The translations under genes and the position numbers were made by a program. 64,000 bases of DNA. It comes from JAYFQE01 sp034927345 (lineage in GTDB: Bacteria > Bacillota > Clostridia > Saccharofermentanales > UBA5734). The DNA lies in the NCBI GenBank assembly GCA_034927345.1, contig JAYFQE010000001.1, positions 1 to 64,000 of the forward strand, given 5' to 3'. The notes under the pieces were generated by a model that saw nothing but the letters and a program-made list of their open reading frames with translations, made no database searches and was not told the origin of the DNA. How positions within the stretch are numbered: position 1 is the stretch's first letter; each line of letters opens with the position of its first letter. This document shows, one piece after another, positions 50,709 to 59,493 of this stretch.

Positions 50709-51695
50709 TTACAAACTGTCGCCCGGGAGAATCCGGTGCGGAATCAAGATTGTTTCCGCAGCCAGCCCATTATCGTCAATCCGGCAAAGCAGGCGGTCCA
50801 CCGCGGCTTTGCCGGTTTCGGCGACCGGATTGTAAACGGTCGTCAGTCTGGGCTGGACATATTGCAACATATCAATGCCGTCAAATCCCATCAGACCGCC
50901 CGGCCATTCCTGCCGGCGCTTTTTTTTGCGCAAGACCTGCATAACCTCCAGGGCATACACATCGCTGCTGCAAAATACGGCGGTTCTTGGTCCGGCTTGT
51001 TCCAGTTCGTGTTCCAGATCCGCCAGATAATCAGCTGAACTGATGACTGTGGCGTCAAGCTGCTGCGCCTGAACAACCGAGAGGAAACCGGCCAGCCTTT
51101 GTTCTTGGGCGGCTATGTTGACCTGACCGGCTTTTCTGAGCGGCGGGGCGACAAAAAGAATCCGCCGGTAGCCCCGGCCGGCTATCAGCCGGGCGGCGTC
51201 AGCCGCCGCGCCCGCATTATCCAGGCCGACATAGTCATAACAACCGGACAGCCGGTTGCCGACCACGACGATCGGCAGACCGGTTTTAGCGAGCTGGGTT
51301 TCATAAGCCGGCCCACAGCCGACCGGATGCAGGATCAGGCCGTCGACGCGCCTTTCCTTCAGCTGGCCGACCGCCTTGATTTCCTGGTCGGCTTGCTGAC
51401 CGCTCATCATGATCATAACCACATAGCCGTTCTGCCGGGCTTGCTTTTCGATCGCCTGCAATAATTGGCAAAAATACGGGTTGTTCAGATCAAATACGAC
51501 TACTCCCAGGGTAAAGGTTCGGCCTTTTGCCAGACTGCGCCCAATATAATCGGGCGTATAGCCATGGTCCGAGGCTGTTTTCAGGATTCTGGCCCTGGTA
51601 TCAGGATTAATGCCCGGTTTATTGTTCAGAGCCCGGTCTATTGTGCCGCGGGATACGCCGCACAGATCGGCCAGGTCCTTGACTGTTATGGCCAT
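50709..51695 (-). CDS. LacI-family repressor of the GH116 operon
   Basis: The 328-residue protein has a LacI helix-turn-helix and hinge (1-60: TVKDLADLCGVSRGTIDRAL, then GRSLAKGRT). A periplasmic-binding-like sugar domain follows, with LGVVVFDLNNPYF and LMGFDGIDMLQYVQPRLTTV. It lies 43 bases downstream of the GH116 gene on the same strand. It is therefore co-transcribed with its presumed target and likely autoregulated through the palindrome at 54454-54467. GAGGAGAAGG precedes the ATG. Confidence 0.94.
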   Translation of the reverse strand: MAITVKDLADLCGVSRGTIDRALNNKPGINPDTRARILKTASDHGYTPDYIGRSLAKGRTFTLGVVVFDLNNPYFCQLLQAIEKQARQNGYVVMIMMSGQQADQEIKAVGQLKERRVDGLILHPVGCGPAYETQLAKTGLPIVVVGNRLSGCYDYVGLDNAGAAADAARLIAGRGYRRILFVAPPLRKAGQVNIAAQEQRLAGFLSVVQAQQLDATVISSADYLADLEHELEQAGPRTAVFCSSDVYALEVMQVLRKKKRRQEWPGGLMGFDGIDMLQYVQPRLTTVYNPVAETGKAAVDRLLCRIDDNGLAAETILIPHRILPGDSL

Positions 51696-51738
51696 GATGC
51701 CTTCTCCTCTTATCGGCCGCTGAACCGCTGCCGGCCAT

Positions 51739-54393
51739 TCATGCTTGCCGGATGAAACAGAGACGGTCGCCGGCTTTTAAGTCAAGATCATGCGCCAGAA
51801 TCAGTTCGCCGTCAAGACAGGAAAAAGCAGCCGGCTGCCGATTTAAAACGATTTGGCGGATCATGGCGGCTTGTGGCAGAGAAAAGCATCCAAGTTTTAT
51901 TTCACCGCCGGCCAGTTCAAAAGTAATCTGGCTCTTATCGAATACAATTTCGCCCCAGGCGGGGTCAGCCGACCAGAAAAACCGGCTGCCGGCGTCATCA
52001 TGCAACGGATGGAATCCGATACGGTTGTGGACGAGATCGCAGGAGAAGCCGCTATAAGCCAGAAGCAAAGCATAAGAAGCCATAGAGCGGGCATAATTGC
52101 TGCCGCATTCTATTTCATTCCAGGGATTGCGGGCTGTGCCGTTATACCGGTCGCGTACCGCCTGGACAACGGCTAATCCTTCTGTCTCTAAACCATTCAT
52201 GATCATATGCGAACCGGCCTGATATTCAAAACCGTGCATGGTTTCCTCACTGTAGGGCACCGGTACGACCGGCTTGCGGACGCCGTTCGGCCAGGAACAG
52301 ATGGCGGTGCCGGCTTCGTCGTTCAGGCAATAAAGCCGGCAGGGATTAAAGACCTGGCGCATGGAATCATGGTAATTATAACGATAGATCGATGCTAGCG
52401 CCCGGCGGACTTTGGCCCGGTCGAAAATATCGCCCAATCCAATCAAATCACAATGCCACTGAGCCAAAACCTGATCGATAGCGCAGCCTTCGCCGATCTG
52501 GTACTTCAGTTCGCCGGCTTCATCATTCCAGTAAGCGCTGCGGACATCGCCGCTCAGCATACCCGGATCGGCATATGGATCCAGGACATGATCGTCTGTC
52601 AGATCGATTTGCTGATGAAAATATTCGCCGTTGAACAGATGTTGATCGACCCAGGTTTTGCCCCGTTCCAGACAAGCCCGGTAATGAGCGGCGCTGTCTG
52701 TGTCTCCCAGCGCCGCGGCCATGCGGGCGCCGGCTTCCAGGGCCGCCAGGTAAAAACCGCTCAGCCAGGAATTCGGCCCGAACAGTTCCATGTCCAGTGT
52801 ATGGTGCTGGCGCCCGCTCAGATAGCCTTTCTGTTCCGGATCCCAGAGATCTTTGTTTTCCGGACTCCAGGCATATTCCAGCGATCTTTTAACTTGCGGC
52901 CAGATCCCGCGCAGCCATTCGCTGTCACCGCACAGAAGCCATTCCCGGTAAACCTTGATTACGCCGCCGAACTGACCGTCGGCGCAAGGACGGAAGGCTG
53001 AGCGCACGCGGCCGGGCGGCAGTTGCAGACGGAAGGACATCGCGCCGTTTTCATTGATATTATAGCGATAATCCAAGTCGCGCATGGACCGTTCCAGTTT
53101 GGGGAAAAGATAAGGCAGCGCGTAGGCGTAATTCCAGACATGGGTGCAGGATCCCTCACAGCAGCCTTCCTGGCAATGACAGCCCTCGAAACCATAAAAA
53201 GAACCGTCGGTCAGACGCAGGCAGGTCGGCGACCGCAATAGGGAAAGATTGGCCGTCAGGGCTTCCAGAGCAGTTTCCGGCAGACTGGAACGGTACAGGA
53301 TGGTCATAAAGCGGTTGGTTTCCCGCGCCAGCCGTTCCAGGTTGGCATAAAGATAACGGATGGTTTCTGTGGAATCGCGGAAAAGCGTTGCGTAATAATT
53401 TTTCCAGACCGGTTGGCTGAACGCTTCGGCAGCGCCGCAGCAGCAGGAGCCGGAAGAATCCGCGCTGCAGTTGTCTTTCTCCTTAAGCGGATTCCAGTAA
53501 TTCCAGGCGTTGGGGAAGCTCCAGGCCAGCGCAAAACGGACAACTTTCGTTTCGCCGCCCTTCAGGCTGACGCGGGCGGCCAGCGTCGCCACCGATTCGG
53601 ACTTATCATCGTCCGGCAGATCATCCGGTCGGTATATCCGGTTGACAAAATCGCCGGCTTTGATAAAGTCCTGCCAGAAAATGCTCAGATTGTCGAACCA
53701 GGAACCGCGGAACCAATTTTGCTGGCAGCTGACCCGGTCAGCCAGAACCGACATCGTCAAATCGCCGCTGTCCGGATTATCCGGTTCTTGCGCGGTGCTC
53801 AGCAGCCTGATCAGGTGCAGCGGGCCGTCGTGCTGATATTCGTTATATCGCTTTCCTAATTTCAACGGATTATTAACAGAAAAGGCAAAAATGAAATCAC
53901 GCCGGCCGGCAGCAGTATTGGTTGCCGTAGCTTCAAAAATTGCCAGGGGCAGGCTGGAGTCTTTATCATTCAGCGGTATGAAAGGATTCCAGGCACGCAG
54001 ACTGATCTGTCCGGGAAAGGTATCGTCCAGAAACCGAATCGTTGCCTGGGGATAACGGCCGTCAAATTCGGCGTCTTTAAAATGAGGGACGCCGCCCAGA
54101 GTATAGCGGGACGGGCCAAAACCGTAACCGTTGAATTTGCCGGGCTCGATATCCCCCATATAGGAAGGCGGCAGGTCGCTGTTCATCACCCGGGCATCCA
54201 GAACCTGCCCTTGTTCTTCAACCTTGACGGCAAAATGGGTAAAACCGTTAAAACTGCGTTTGTTCGGCCGGTTGTAAATCTCCCAGTCGATAAAACGCCC
54301 GCTCCCCGAAAGGCCTATGGAACCGGTGCCGATTCCGCCCAGCGGGAATGAAATTTCTTTAAGTGCCGAACCCTTGAAAGTAAAGCGTGACAT
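51739..54393 (-). CDS. GH116 glycoside hydrolase (GBA2/beta-glucosidase-like)
   Basis: The 884-residue protein matches GH116, which cleaves beta-glucosides or beta-xylosides. The N-terminal domain begins SFPLGGIGTGSIGLSGSG. The (alpha/alpha)6 domain has CTHVWNYAYALPYLFPKLER. The likely nucleophile is Glu403 in YGFEG and the acid/base Asp534 in HTLDMELFGPNSW. Unusual features are two cysteine clusters: CSADSSGSCCCG in the middle of the protein and CHCQEGCCEGSC next to the nucleophile. No signal peptide is seen, so it should be cytoplasmic. GGGAGG precedes ATG 54393; the frame is open 26 codons further. Confidence 0.92.
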   Translation of the reverse strand: MSRFTFKGSALKEISFPLGGIGTGSIGLSGSGRFIDWEIYNRPNKRSFNGFTHFAVKVEEQGQVLDARVMNSDLPPSYMGDIEPGKFNGYGFGPSRYTLGGVPHFKDAEFDGRYPQATIRFLDDTFPGQISLRAWNPFIPLNDKDSSLPLAIFEATATNTAAGRRDFIFAFSVNNPLKLGKRYNEYQHDGPLHLIRLLSTAQEPDNPDSGDLTMSVLADRVSCQQNWFRGSWFDNLSIFWQDFIKAGDFVNRIYRPDDLPDDDKSESVATLAARVSLKGGETKVVRFALAWSFPNAWNYWNPLKEKDNCSADSSGSCCCGAAEAFSQPVWKNYYATLFRDSTETIRYLYANLERLARETNRFMTILYRSSLPETALEALTANLSLLRSPTCLRLTDGSFYGFEGCHCQEGCCEGSCTHVWNYAYALPYLFPKLERSMRDLDYRYNINENGAMSFRLQLPPGRVRSAFRPCADGQFGGVIKVYREWLLCGDSEWLRGIWPQVKRSLEYAWSPENKDLWDPEQKGYLSGRQHHTLDMELFGPNSWLSGFYLAALEAGARMAAALGDTDSAAHYRACLERGKTWVDQHLFNGEYFHQQIDLTDDHVLDPYADPGMLSGDVRSAYWNDEAGELKYQIGEGCAIDQVLAQWHCDLIGLGDIFDRAKVRRALASIYRYNYHDSMRQVFNPCRLYCLNDEAGTAICSWPNGVRKPVVPVPYSEETMHGFEYQAGSHMIMNGLETEGLAVVQAVRDRYNGTARNPWNEIECGSNYARSMASYALLLAYSGFSCDLVHNRIGFHPLHDDAGSRFFWSADPAWGEIVFDKSQITFELAGGEIKLGCFSLPQAAMIRQIVLNRQPAAFSCLDGELILAHDLDLKAGDRLCFIRQA

Positions 54394-54453
54394 CGTATTC
54401 CTCCCGTTTATCGGCGTTCGCCGGATGAGCGGACGCGAAAAGCTGATCGACGC

Positions 54454-54467
54454 CGTGCACGTGCACG
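54454..54467. promoter_or_regulatory. Candidate LacI operator of the GH116 operon
   Basis: CGTGCACGTGCACG is a perfect 14-bp palindrome about 10 bp downstream of the -10 box of the GH116 promoter. This is the usual place for a LacI repressor site. The co-transcribed LacI gene is the obvious candidate to bind it. Confidence 0.7.
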
Positions 54468-54477
54468 ACATTGACCC

Positions 54478-54506
54478 ATTTTAAACAATGCCGGAATGAA
54501 AGTCAA
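54478..54506 (-). promoter_or_regulatory. Promoter of the GH116-lacI operon
   Basis: On the minus strand TTGACT (54501-54506) and TAAAAT (54478-54483) are separated by exactly 17 bp. Confidence 0.75.
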
Positions 54507-54521
54507 TCTTTACGGCGTTAT

Positions 54522-54543
54522 GGACTTAAACTTTTTTAAGTCC
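54522..54543. repeat. Inverted repeat at the 3' end of the DUF2513-like gene
   Basis: GGACTTAAA and TTTAAGTCC (54522-54530, 54535-54543) form a nine-base stem with a four-base loop spanning the stop codon. It could act as a weak terminator ahead of the GH116 promoter; no T-run follows. Confidence 0.4.
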
Positions 54544-54840
54544 GCTCCACGCGCTGGCGGATCGGATTGAATCCAGGTATGCATGACCGATAAAAGTTAT
54601 CGCGCCAAAACCGACATCGATCAGGCCCTGATCTGACCGATTGACATCAAGTTCAATGATATTTGCTTCTTTAAGTTTCTCGGCAGTATAGAAGATTTCT
54701 TCTCGTGTAAAAGGTTTCATAAAATCGAAATTGGCGATCTGGTCCAGAGAAAGAACAGCCGTCGTTAAATTCTGGTTATATTTAGATTCTGATTCAAGGG
54801 TCAGAAGCAGGGCGAGGACACAATCATGATTCATTTTCAC
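54526..54840 (-). CDS. DUF2513-like small protein
   Basis: The 104-residue product resembles the winged-helix-like DUF2513 group often found on phages and other mobile elements. The evidence is an N-terminal helix with NHDCVLALLLTLE, a middle EIFYTAEKLKEANIIEL helix-turn pattern, and the characteristic ITFIGHAYLDSIRSASAWSGLKK. Typical members continue for some 20-30 more residues, so this may be C-terminally short. The start is GTG 54840 or ATG 54834, with no clear ribosome site. It could be a leftover of a mobile element. Confidence 0.6.
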   Translation of the reverse strand: MKMNHDCVLALLLTLESESKYNQNLTTAVLSLDQIANFDFMKPFTREEIFYTAEKLKEANIIELDVNRSDQGLIDVGFGAITFIGHAYLDSIRSASAWSGLKKV

Positions 54841-54940
54841 ATTATCACCAGCCTTACCTGACTATTATACCATCTGCGGCATGATAAACTCATGATCAAT
54901 AAACCGGCCTTGCACGGTGTCGTTCATGAAAAGCTTATTG

Positions 54941-54949
54941 TGATATAAT
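54941..54949 (+). promoter_or_regulatory. Extended -10 promoter for the PHP gene
   Basis: TGATATAAT (54941-54949) is a perfect extended -10 element. There is no good -35 at 17 bp, as is common for this promoter type. It lies about 95 bases before the PHP gene. The rest of the 54841-55044 gap holds nothing else recognisable. Confidence 0.5.
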
Positions 54950-55044
54950 GGCGTTCAGGTTATCCGATCGGACGGTTCCTTATTTATAAAAGGGCAGACG
55001 GGCGGATAAACGGTTTGAAATGATGACTGGGAGGTCCGCAATCG

Positions 55045-55923
55045 ATGATCATTGATCAGAATGGCCAACGCTGGTTTAAAGGTAATTTACATACGCATAC
55101 GACAATAACGGACGGTACGCGTTCGCCGGATGATGTTATCGCGCTATATGCCGCCGCCGGATATGATTTTCTGGCCCTGACGGATCATTGGCATGTTTCG
55201 GAAGCCGACAACCGGCAAGGGCTTTTACTCTTATCCGGCTGCGAATATGACGTCGGCTCCAATCCCAGACAAGGGATTTTCCATATCGTCGGCATCGGGA
55301 TGGAACATAAACCGGATATCATGAGGAATCAACTGGTTTCCGCGCAGTTATTTATTGATCAGATCACCGCCGCCGGAGGTCTGCCGATTCTGGCGCACCC
55401 GGCCTGGTCGCTGGAAACGCCGGAACAGATCAGCGGGCTGCGCGGTTTGGCTGCCGTGGAAATATACAATTCTGTTTCCGATTTGCCGCATAATGCCCGC
55501 CCATATTCCGGCTTGCTGATCGACCTGCTCGCTTTGTCCGGCATGATCCTGCCTTGTGTCGCCGCTGATGACAGCCATTTTTACGATGGCGAAGAAACGA
55601 AGAGCTTCATTATGGTTCGCAGTCCGGCATGTACGCGTAAAGCCTTATTAACAGCGATTCGCCAGGGCGATTTTTACGCGACTCAGGGACCGCAGATTGA
55701 TTTAAAGATAAAAGAAGACACAGCCGAAGTGATATGCTCTCCGGCTGAACGCATCGTCTTTTATTCCGATGCGGTCTGGTCGGGTCACCGCTCGTTCAGC
55801 GGGCACGGCATCACCTCAGCTGTGTATGCTTTACTGAATAATGAACACTTTGTCCGTGTTGAAGTTACCGATGATCAAGGCCGGACAGCCTGGTCGTCAC
55901 CGATCAGTCGAGTTCAATCCTGA
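55045..55923 (+). CDS. PHP-domain phosphoesterase
   Basis: The 292-residue protein starts with the PHP metal-binding pattern: NLHTHT (His16, His18), TDG, and LALTDHWHVSEADN. GGLPILAHPAW and AADDSHFYDG carry the later ligands. Short stand-alone PHP proteins hydrolyse phosphate esters or cyclic phosphodiesters using three metal ions. The C-terminal 70 residues form a beta-rich domain. GGGAGG lies ten bases before the ATG. The 3' end overlaps the converging oxidoreductase gene by 20 bases. Confidence 0.9.
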   Translation: MIIDQNGQRWFKGNLHTHTTITDGTRSPDDVIALYAAAGYDFLALTDHWHVSEADNRQGLLLLSGCEYDVGSNPRQGIFHIVGIGMEHKPDIMRNQLVSAQLFIDQITAAGGLPILAHPAWSLETPEQISGLRGLAAVEIYNSVSDLPHNARPYSGLLIDLLALSGMILPCVAADDSHFYDGEETKSFIMVRSPACTRKALLTAIRQGDFYATQGPQIDLKIKEDTAEVICSPAERIVFYSDAVWSGHRSFSGHGITSAVYALLNNEHFVRVEVTDDQGRTAWSSPISRVQS

Positions 55924-56956
55924 CCGGCCGGCCGGTATCGATCGACTGGTTGCAGGCCAGGGTAAAAGCCAGTGAACGGACCGCTTCGGCGTAAGGTGAG
56001 CGAATCTTGCTGCTGTCGCCGGTCAATACGGCGTCAATGAAGGTGCGGTCGCAAATGATGCCGGCCTGCCCGTCTTCAGTGCACAGAGCGGCCGCCTCCT
56101 GGGTCGAACGCCCCAGGGCGCCGTCGCCTTTGACGATGAGATCGCCGACGGCCTCGGCTTCGGCAGCCGGCATGGCGCCATATTGATCGACCTTCTGCAG
56201 CAGATAATGATCCAGGCGGGCGTCGCGGGCGCCGAAGGTGATTTTGCTGTCGAACGCAGCGCTGTCGGTGGCGTAGCAGCCGGTGGAAATGCTGGCCAGG
56301 GCGCCGCCTTTGAATTTAATGGCGGTTACGGTCAGATCTTCGGTGTCGTATCCGGGAACGCCCTGAACGAAACCTTTGGTTCCGAACGTGAAGACTTCCT
56401 CGGGTTCGCCGTAAACATAGCGGATGAGATCGAACTGATGAATGGTCTGTTCGACGATCTGGCCGCCGGAAGTCGCTCTGCTGTTCCACCAGGGAGCACC
56501 GGGGATGCCGCCGATACGGGCGCATTGAATAAAAGCAACTTCATGCTGCCGGATAAAATCGCGGGTCGGCGGAACCAGGTTGCTGTAGCGGCACTGGAAA
56601 CCGGCGGCGGTGATCAAACCGGCTTTTTGAGCCGCGTCGCGGATGCGGCGGGCCAGCGCCAAATCCAGAGAAACCGGTTTTTCGACGAAAAAGGGAATCC
56701 CGCGGCGGATGGTTTCAAATTCAATATCGCCATGAGCGGTCGGCGGAACGCAGATAAAAACCAAGTCCGGCTTGATCTGGTCAAACATATCGCGGTAATC
56801 GGTAAAAGCCCTGCCGCCGGCCTTTTTTGCATAATCTTCCGCCCGTTCCGGAATCAGATCACAGAATCCGGCCAGATCGATATCCTTGTAATCAAGAAAA
56901 TGTTCCAGATGGTAGCCGCCAATACCGCCGCAGCCAATCATTGCCAATTTTTTCAT
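55904..56956 (-). CDS. Gfo/Idh/MocA-family oxidoreductase
   Basis: The 350-residue protein has the N-terminal Rossmann motif MIGCGGIGGYH (6-16) and the EKPVSL signature (about 92-97). In the C-terminal domain it has SGGQIVEQTIHQFDLIRYVYGEP, where the family's catalytic Asp and His lie. It is a second, distinct member beside the one at 43-44 kb. It lies directly upstream of nothing else on this strand but directly downstream of the TIM-barrel isomerase gene (32-base gap), so the two are likely one operon for sugar or inositol breakdown. GGGAGG precedes the ATG. Confidence 0.92.
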   Translation of the reverse strand: MKKLAMIGCGGIGGYHLEHFLDYKDIDLAGFCDLIPERAEDYAKKAGGRAFTDYRDMFDQIKPDLVFICVPPTAHGDIEFETIRRGIPFFVEKPVSLDLALARRIRDAAQKAGLITAAGFQCRYSNLVPPTRDFIRQHEVAFIQCARIGGIPGAPWWNSRATSGGQIVEQTIHQFDLIRYVYGEPEEVFTFGTKGFVQGVPGYDTEDLTVTAIKFKGGALASISTGCYATDSAAFDSKITFGARDARLDHYLLQKVDQYGAMPAAEAEAVGDLIVKGDGALGRSTQEAAALCTEDGQAGIICDRTFIDAVLTGDSSKIRSPYAEAVRSLAFTLACNQSIDTGRPVRIELD

Positions 56957-56988
56957 GTTAACCTCCCGGCATCAATGCCATTTTTTGA

Positions 56989-57822
56989 TTAAGCCTGATT
57001 GATAATATATGTTAATGCTTCAGCCGTCATGTGGTACAACAATTCCGGGTTTTGCGGAATCGGCGCCAGTTCGGCTGTCAGGACATCCTGGTAGCCGGCG
57101 TTTTTCAACGCCCGGGCAACTTTAGGCCAGTCAACGCTGCCTTCCAGCAGATTGACAAAGTGGCCGCTGAACCAGGATGGCGCGCGCTGAAAATCTTTGA
57201 CGTGAATCTTGACGATCCGTTGCCCAAGAATCTCAATCCAATGCTCGGAATGAGAAAAAACGGCGACATTGCCGACATCGAAATAAGCGCCGATATACGG
57301 ACTGTCCAGACGGTCGATGAAATCCCGCATATCAAAAGGTGAGAGAAAGAAGCTGTTCCAGACATTTTCCAGCCCCACCTTTATGCCGGACCGGTTGATT
57401 TCATCGCGCATCTCCGAAAGAGCCGCCATTGAATTTTCATAGGCCTGCCGCATGGAAACGTCATCGCTGATCCCGCCGGGAACAACCAGAATGCTGTCGG
57501 CGCCGAGCGCCTGAGCGCAGATCAGCTGCTTGCGCAAAACAGCCTGGCCGTTTTGCCGTCCTTCCGGATTGGCCGAACCTAAAGTGTTCGGGCCATAAAG
57601 CGAAGTGGAAATGCTGCAGACCGGCAGGTGATATTTCTGACTCAATTCTTTAATCCGGCCCAGCTGCGGCTGTCCGATCGCCATATCCAGCGAATGGGCG
57701 GACGATCCGGCTTGATCGATGTTCAATTCGATTGCTTCGAAGCCTGCCGCGGCGATCTGGGCGAACATGTCCTCGAAAGAAACAGACGCGGGAATGGACC
57801 AGGCATTGATTGATTTCTTCAA
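56989..57822 (-). CDS. Sugar phosphate isomerase/epimerase (xylose-isomerase-like TIM barrel)
   Basis: The 277-residue protein belongs to the AP-endonuclease-2/xylose-isomerase-like TIM-barrel family. It shows GFEAIELNIDQAG (about 27-39), VPGG, VGLENVWNSFFLSP with the metal-binding Glu, YFDVGNVAVF with the metal-binding Asp, and VKIHVKDF. I place the start at a TTG (57822): AAGGAG is then eight bases upstream and the product begins MKKSINAWSIP. The ATG at 57831 touches the ribosome site and is unlikely. It is divergent from an AraC regulator. Confidence 0.85.
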   Translation of the reverse strand: MKKSINAWSIPASVSFEDMFAQIAAAGFEAIELNIDQAGSSAHSLDMAIGQPQLGRIKELSQKYHLPVCSISTSLYGPNTLGSANPEGRQNGQAVLRKQLICAQALGADSILVVPGGISDDVSMRQAYENSMAALSEMRDEINRSGIKVGLENVWNSFFLSPFDMRDFIDRLDSPYIGAYFDVGNVAVFSHSEHWIEILGQRIVKIHVKDFQRAPSWFSGHFVNLLEGSVDWPKVARALKNAGYQDVLTAELAPIPQNPELLYHMTAEALTYIINQA

Positions 57823-57953
57823 ATAAACCATCTCCTTGTCGAAAAAATGGATAGATCTAATCATGTTTATTATAATCTTTGGGATATAATGATCTATGCA
57901 GGAAAGAACCGCATATATGGACAAATCGATTGCCTGTTGCAAGGAGATAAACC

Positions 57954-58847
57954 ATGGATAACCAAGCTTATTATCGGATTGATGATTCGGATGGCTGCGA
58001 TATAGCGATAACCGACGCTTATCTGGTTGTCAACTGTGTCGGCATATGCGTGATGACCAAACCCTTTACCACTTATCGCCGGCATGGCCGGCACGACTAT
58101 TATCTGCTTTATTTGTACCAGGGCGAGCTGGATGTTTTTATCGATGGGCAACCCCAGACGATTCAGGCCGGCCATATGGTTGTTTTTCACCCGGATTGTG
58201 AAACCCATTACACAAAGCGCGATGAAAACGAGCTGGTTTATTACTGGGCGCATTTCACCGGCGCCGGCGTGCCGACGGTTCTCGAGCAATGTTCCCTGAG
58301 CAGACAAGACGTCTATTTTGCCGGGATCCATCAGGAAATTGCCGACATGTTCCGCCAGATGTTCCAGAATTTCATTTATCGGGATGCCTGTTACGAAACC
58401 GCCGCCGCCGCGCAGCTGACCGGCATCCTTGTCCAGATCAGGCGCAGCATCAACGGCTTGACGGCCGCCCGCCGCAATCTGTCTGCCGTGAAGATCAGCA
58501 AATCCCTGAACTATATCCACCGGCATTACAGCCAGATGATAACCGTCGGCCAACTGGCCGAAATCGAGCATCTCAGCGTCAGCCGGTACCGGGTGTTGTT
58601 CCGCCAATGTATCGGGGTTTCGCCGCAGACCTTTATCATCGATCTGCGCCTGCGGATGGCAGCGGAGCTGATGAGCATGAGCGGCTTGAATCTCAAGCAG
58701 ATCGCCCGGATGGTCGGCTATGATGATCAACTTTATTTCAGCCGCCTATTTAAGGCGAAACGCGGCTTTGCTCCCAAAAAGTACCTGGATGCCGCCGCAC
58801 AGGCCGAAAAAAGCCTTGAACGGAAGATATCGGGCCGGGTTGGCTGA
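57954..58847 (+). CDS. AraC-family transcriptional regulator
   Basis: The 297-residue protein has an N-terminal cupin domain (about 35-110: YLYQGELDVFIDGQPQTIQAGHMVVFHP) and a C-terminal double helix-turn-helix (about 180-282), ending GYDDQLYFSRLFKAKRGFAPKKYL. It is divergent from the isomerase-oxidoreductase pair across 131 bases that contain TATAAT boxes on the plus strand at 57871-57876 and 57885-57890. It probably controls that operon in response to a sugar. AAGGAG precedes the ATG. Confidence 0.93.
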   Translation: MDNQAYYRIDDSDGCDIAITDAYLVVNCVGICVMTKPFTTYRRHGRHDYYLLYLYQGELDVFIDGQPQTIQAGHMVVFHPDCETHYTKRDENELVYYWAHFTGAGVPTVLEQCSLSRQDVYFAGIHQEIADMFRQMFQNFIYRDACYETAAAAQLTGILVQIRRSINGLTAARRNLSAVKISKSLNYIHRHYSQMITVGQLAEIEHLSVSRYRVLFRQCIGVSPQTFIIDLRLRMAAELMSMSGLNLKQIARMVGYDDQLYFSRLFKAKRGFAPKKYLDAAAQAEKSLERKISGRVG

Positions 58848-58877
58848 CTATTCGCGCTTTTCAAATAGGAAAGCCGA

Positions 58878-59324
58878 TTAAATGAAGAACATGAAGTTAT
58901 GATCGGTTTTCTGCTTTTCGACTTCATTGATCAGATCAACCAGGGTGATCTGCTGCAAAACGGTGCGGACCGCTTCGTCCAGCGGTTCAAAAGCAGCCGC
59001 CCGCATAGCCCGGTCGATTTCAGGCGCTTTGACAGCGACGGCTTCTTCTGCTTTTTCAAATAAAGACAATTCGATGGCCGACAAGATATCCAGAACCGAG
59101 ATCAGGCGCGGGGCGCGCGTAAGCCGATACCCGCCCTGGGCTCCCTTGGTTGAATTCAGCAAGCTGCTTCTCTTTAATAATGAAAATACCTGCTCCAGGT
59201 ATATTTTTGAGACGCCGAGTTTTTCGGACAGGCTGATGACGGTGATGTATTCGCCATTCTCATAATTCTGGGCCATACTGATCATGGCGGCCAATGCATA
59301 ACGGCCTTTGGCTGATATCCTCAT
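58878..59324 (-). CDS. Rrf2-family regulator without cluster cysteines (CymR-like)
   Basis: The 148-residue protein begins MRISAKGRYALAAM and has the Rrf2 winged helix (EYITVISLSEKLGVSKIYLEQVFSLLK, in part) and wing GAQGGYRLTR. It has no cysteines at all, so it cannot hold the IscR/NsrR cluster. This is the situation in CymR, the cysteine-metabolism repressor that acts with CysK in Bacillus and Staphylococcus. It is divergent from cysK, which supports the CymR reading. Acidic residues fill the region where IscR has its cysteines. Confidence 0.88.
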   Translation of the reverse strand: MRISAKGRYALAAMISMAQNYENGEYITVISLSEKLGVSKIYLEQVFSLLKRSSLLNSTKGAQGGYRLTRAPRLISVLDILSAIELSLFEKAEEAVAVKAPEIDRAMRAAAFEPLDEAVRTVLQQITLVDLINEVEKQKTDHNFMFFI

Positions 59325-59361
59325 CGCGTATCCTCATTTCATACTTAGCGTATATGCATTC

Positions 59362-59390
59362 ACTATAAAAGCCGAGAAGTCCCTTGTCAA
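59362..59390 (-). promoter_or_regulatory. Promoter of the CymR-like gene
   Basis: On the minus strand TTGACA (59385-59390) and TATAGT (59362-59367) are separated by 17 bp, an almost perfect sigma-A promoter. Confidence 0.8.
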
Positions 59391-59408
59391 GAAAACTGAT
59401 TTATCTGC

Positions 59409-59437
59409 TTGACAAGCGGTATAATCAGGTTTATGAT
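59409..59437 (+). promoter_or_regulatory. Promoter of cysK
   Basis: TTGACA (59409-59414) and TATGAT (59432-59437) are separated by 17 bp. The two divergent -35 boxes lie in near-mirror sequences, CTTGTCAAG and CTTGACAAG. An AT-rich stretch with short palindromes (59451-59475) follows. Either could be a site for the adjacent Rrf2 repressor. Confidence 0.75.
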
Positions 59438-59493
59438 GAAAACATATTAAACATATATGATTAATATTATTCAAAAAAAACGGAGGCGATCTT

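Noticed and set aside
58000..58730. 278-codon frame opposite the AraC gene
   Set aside because: It is antisense to a clearly recognised regulator and has no motif or ribosome site.
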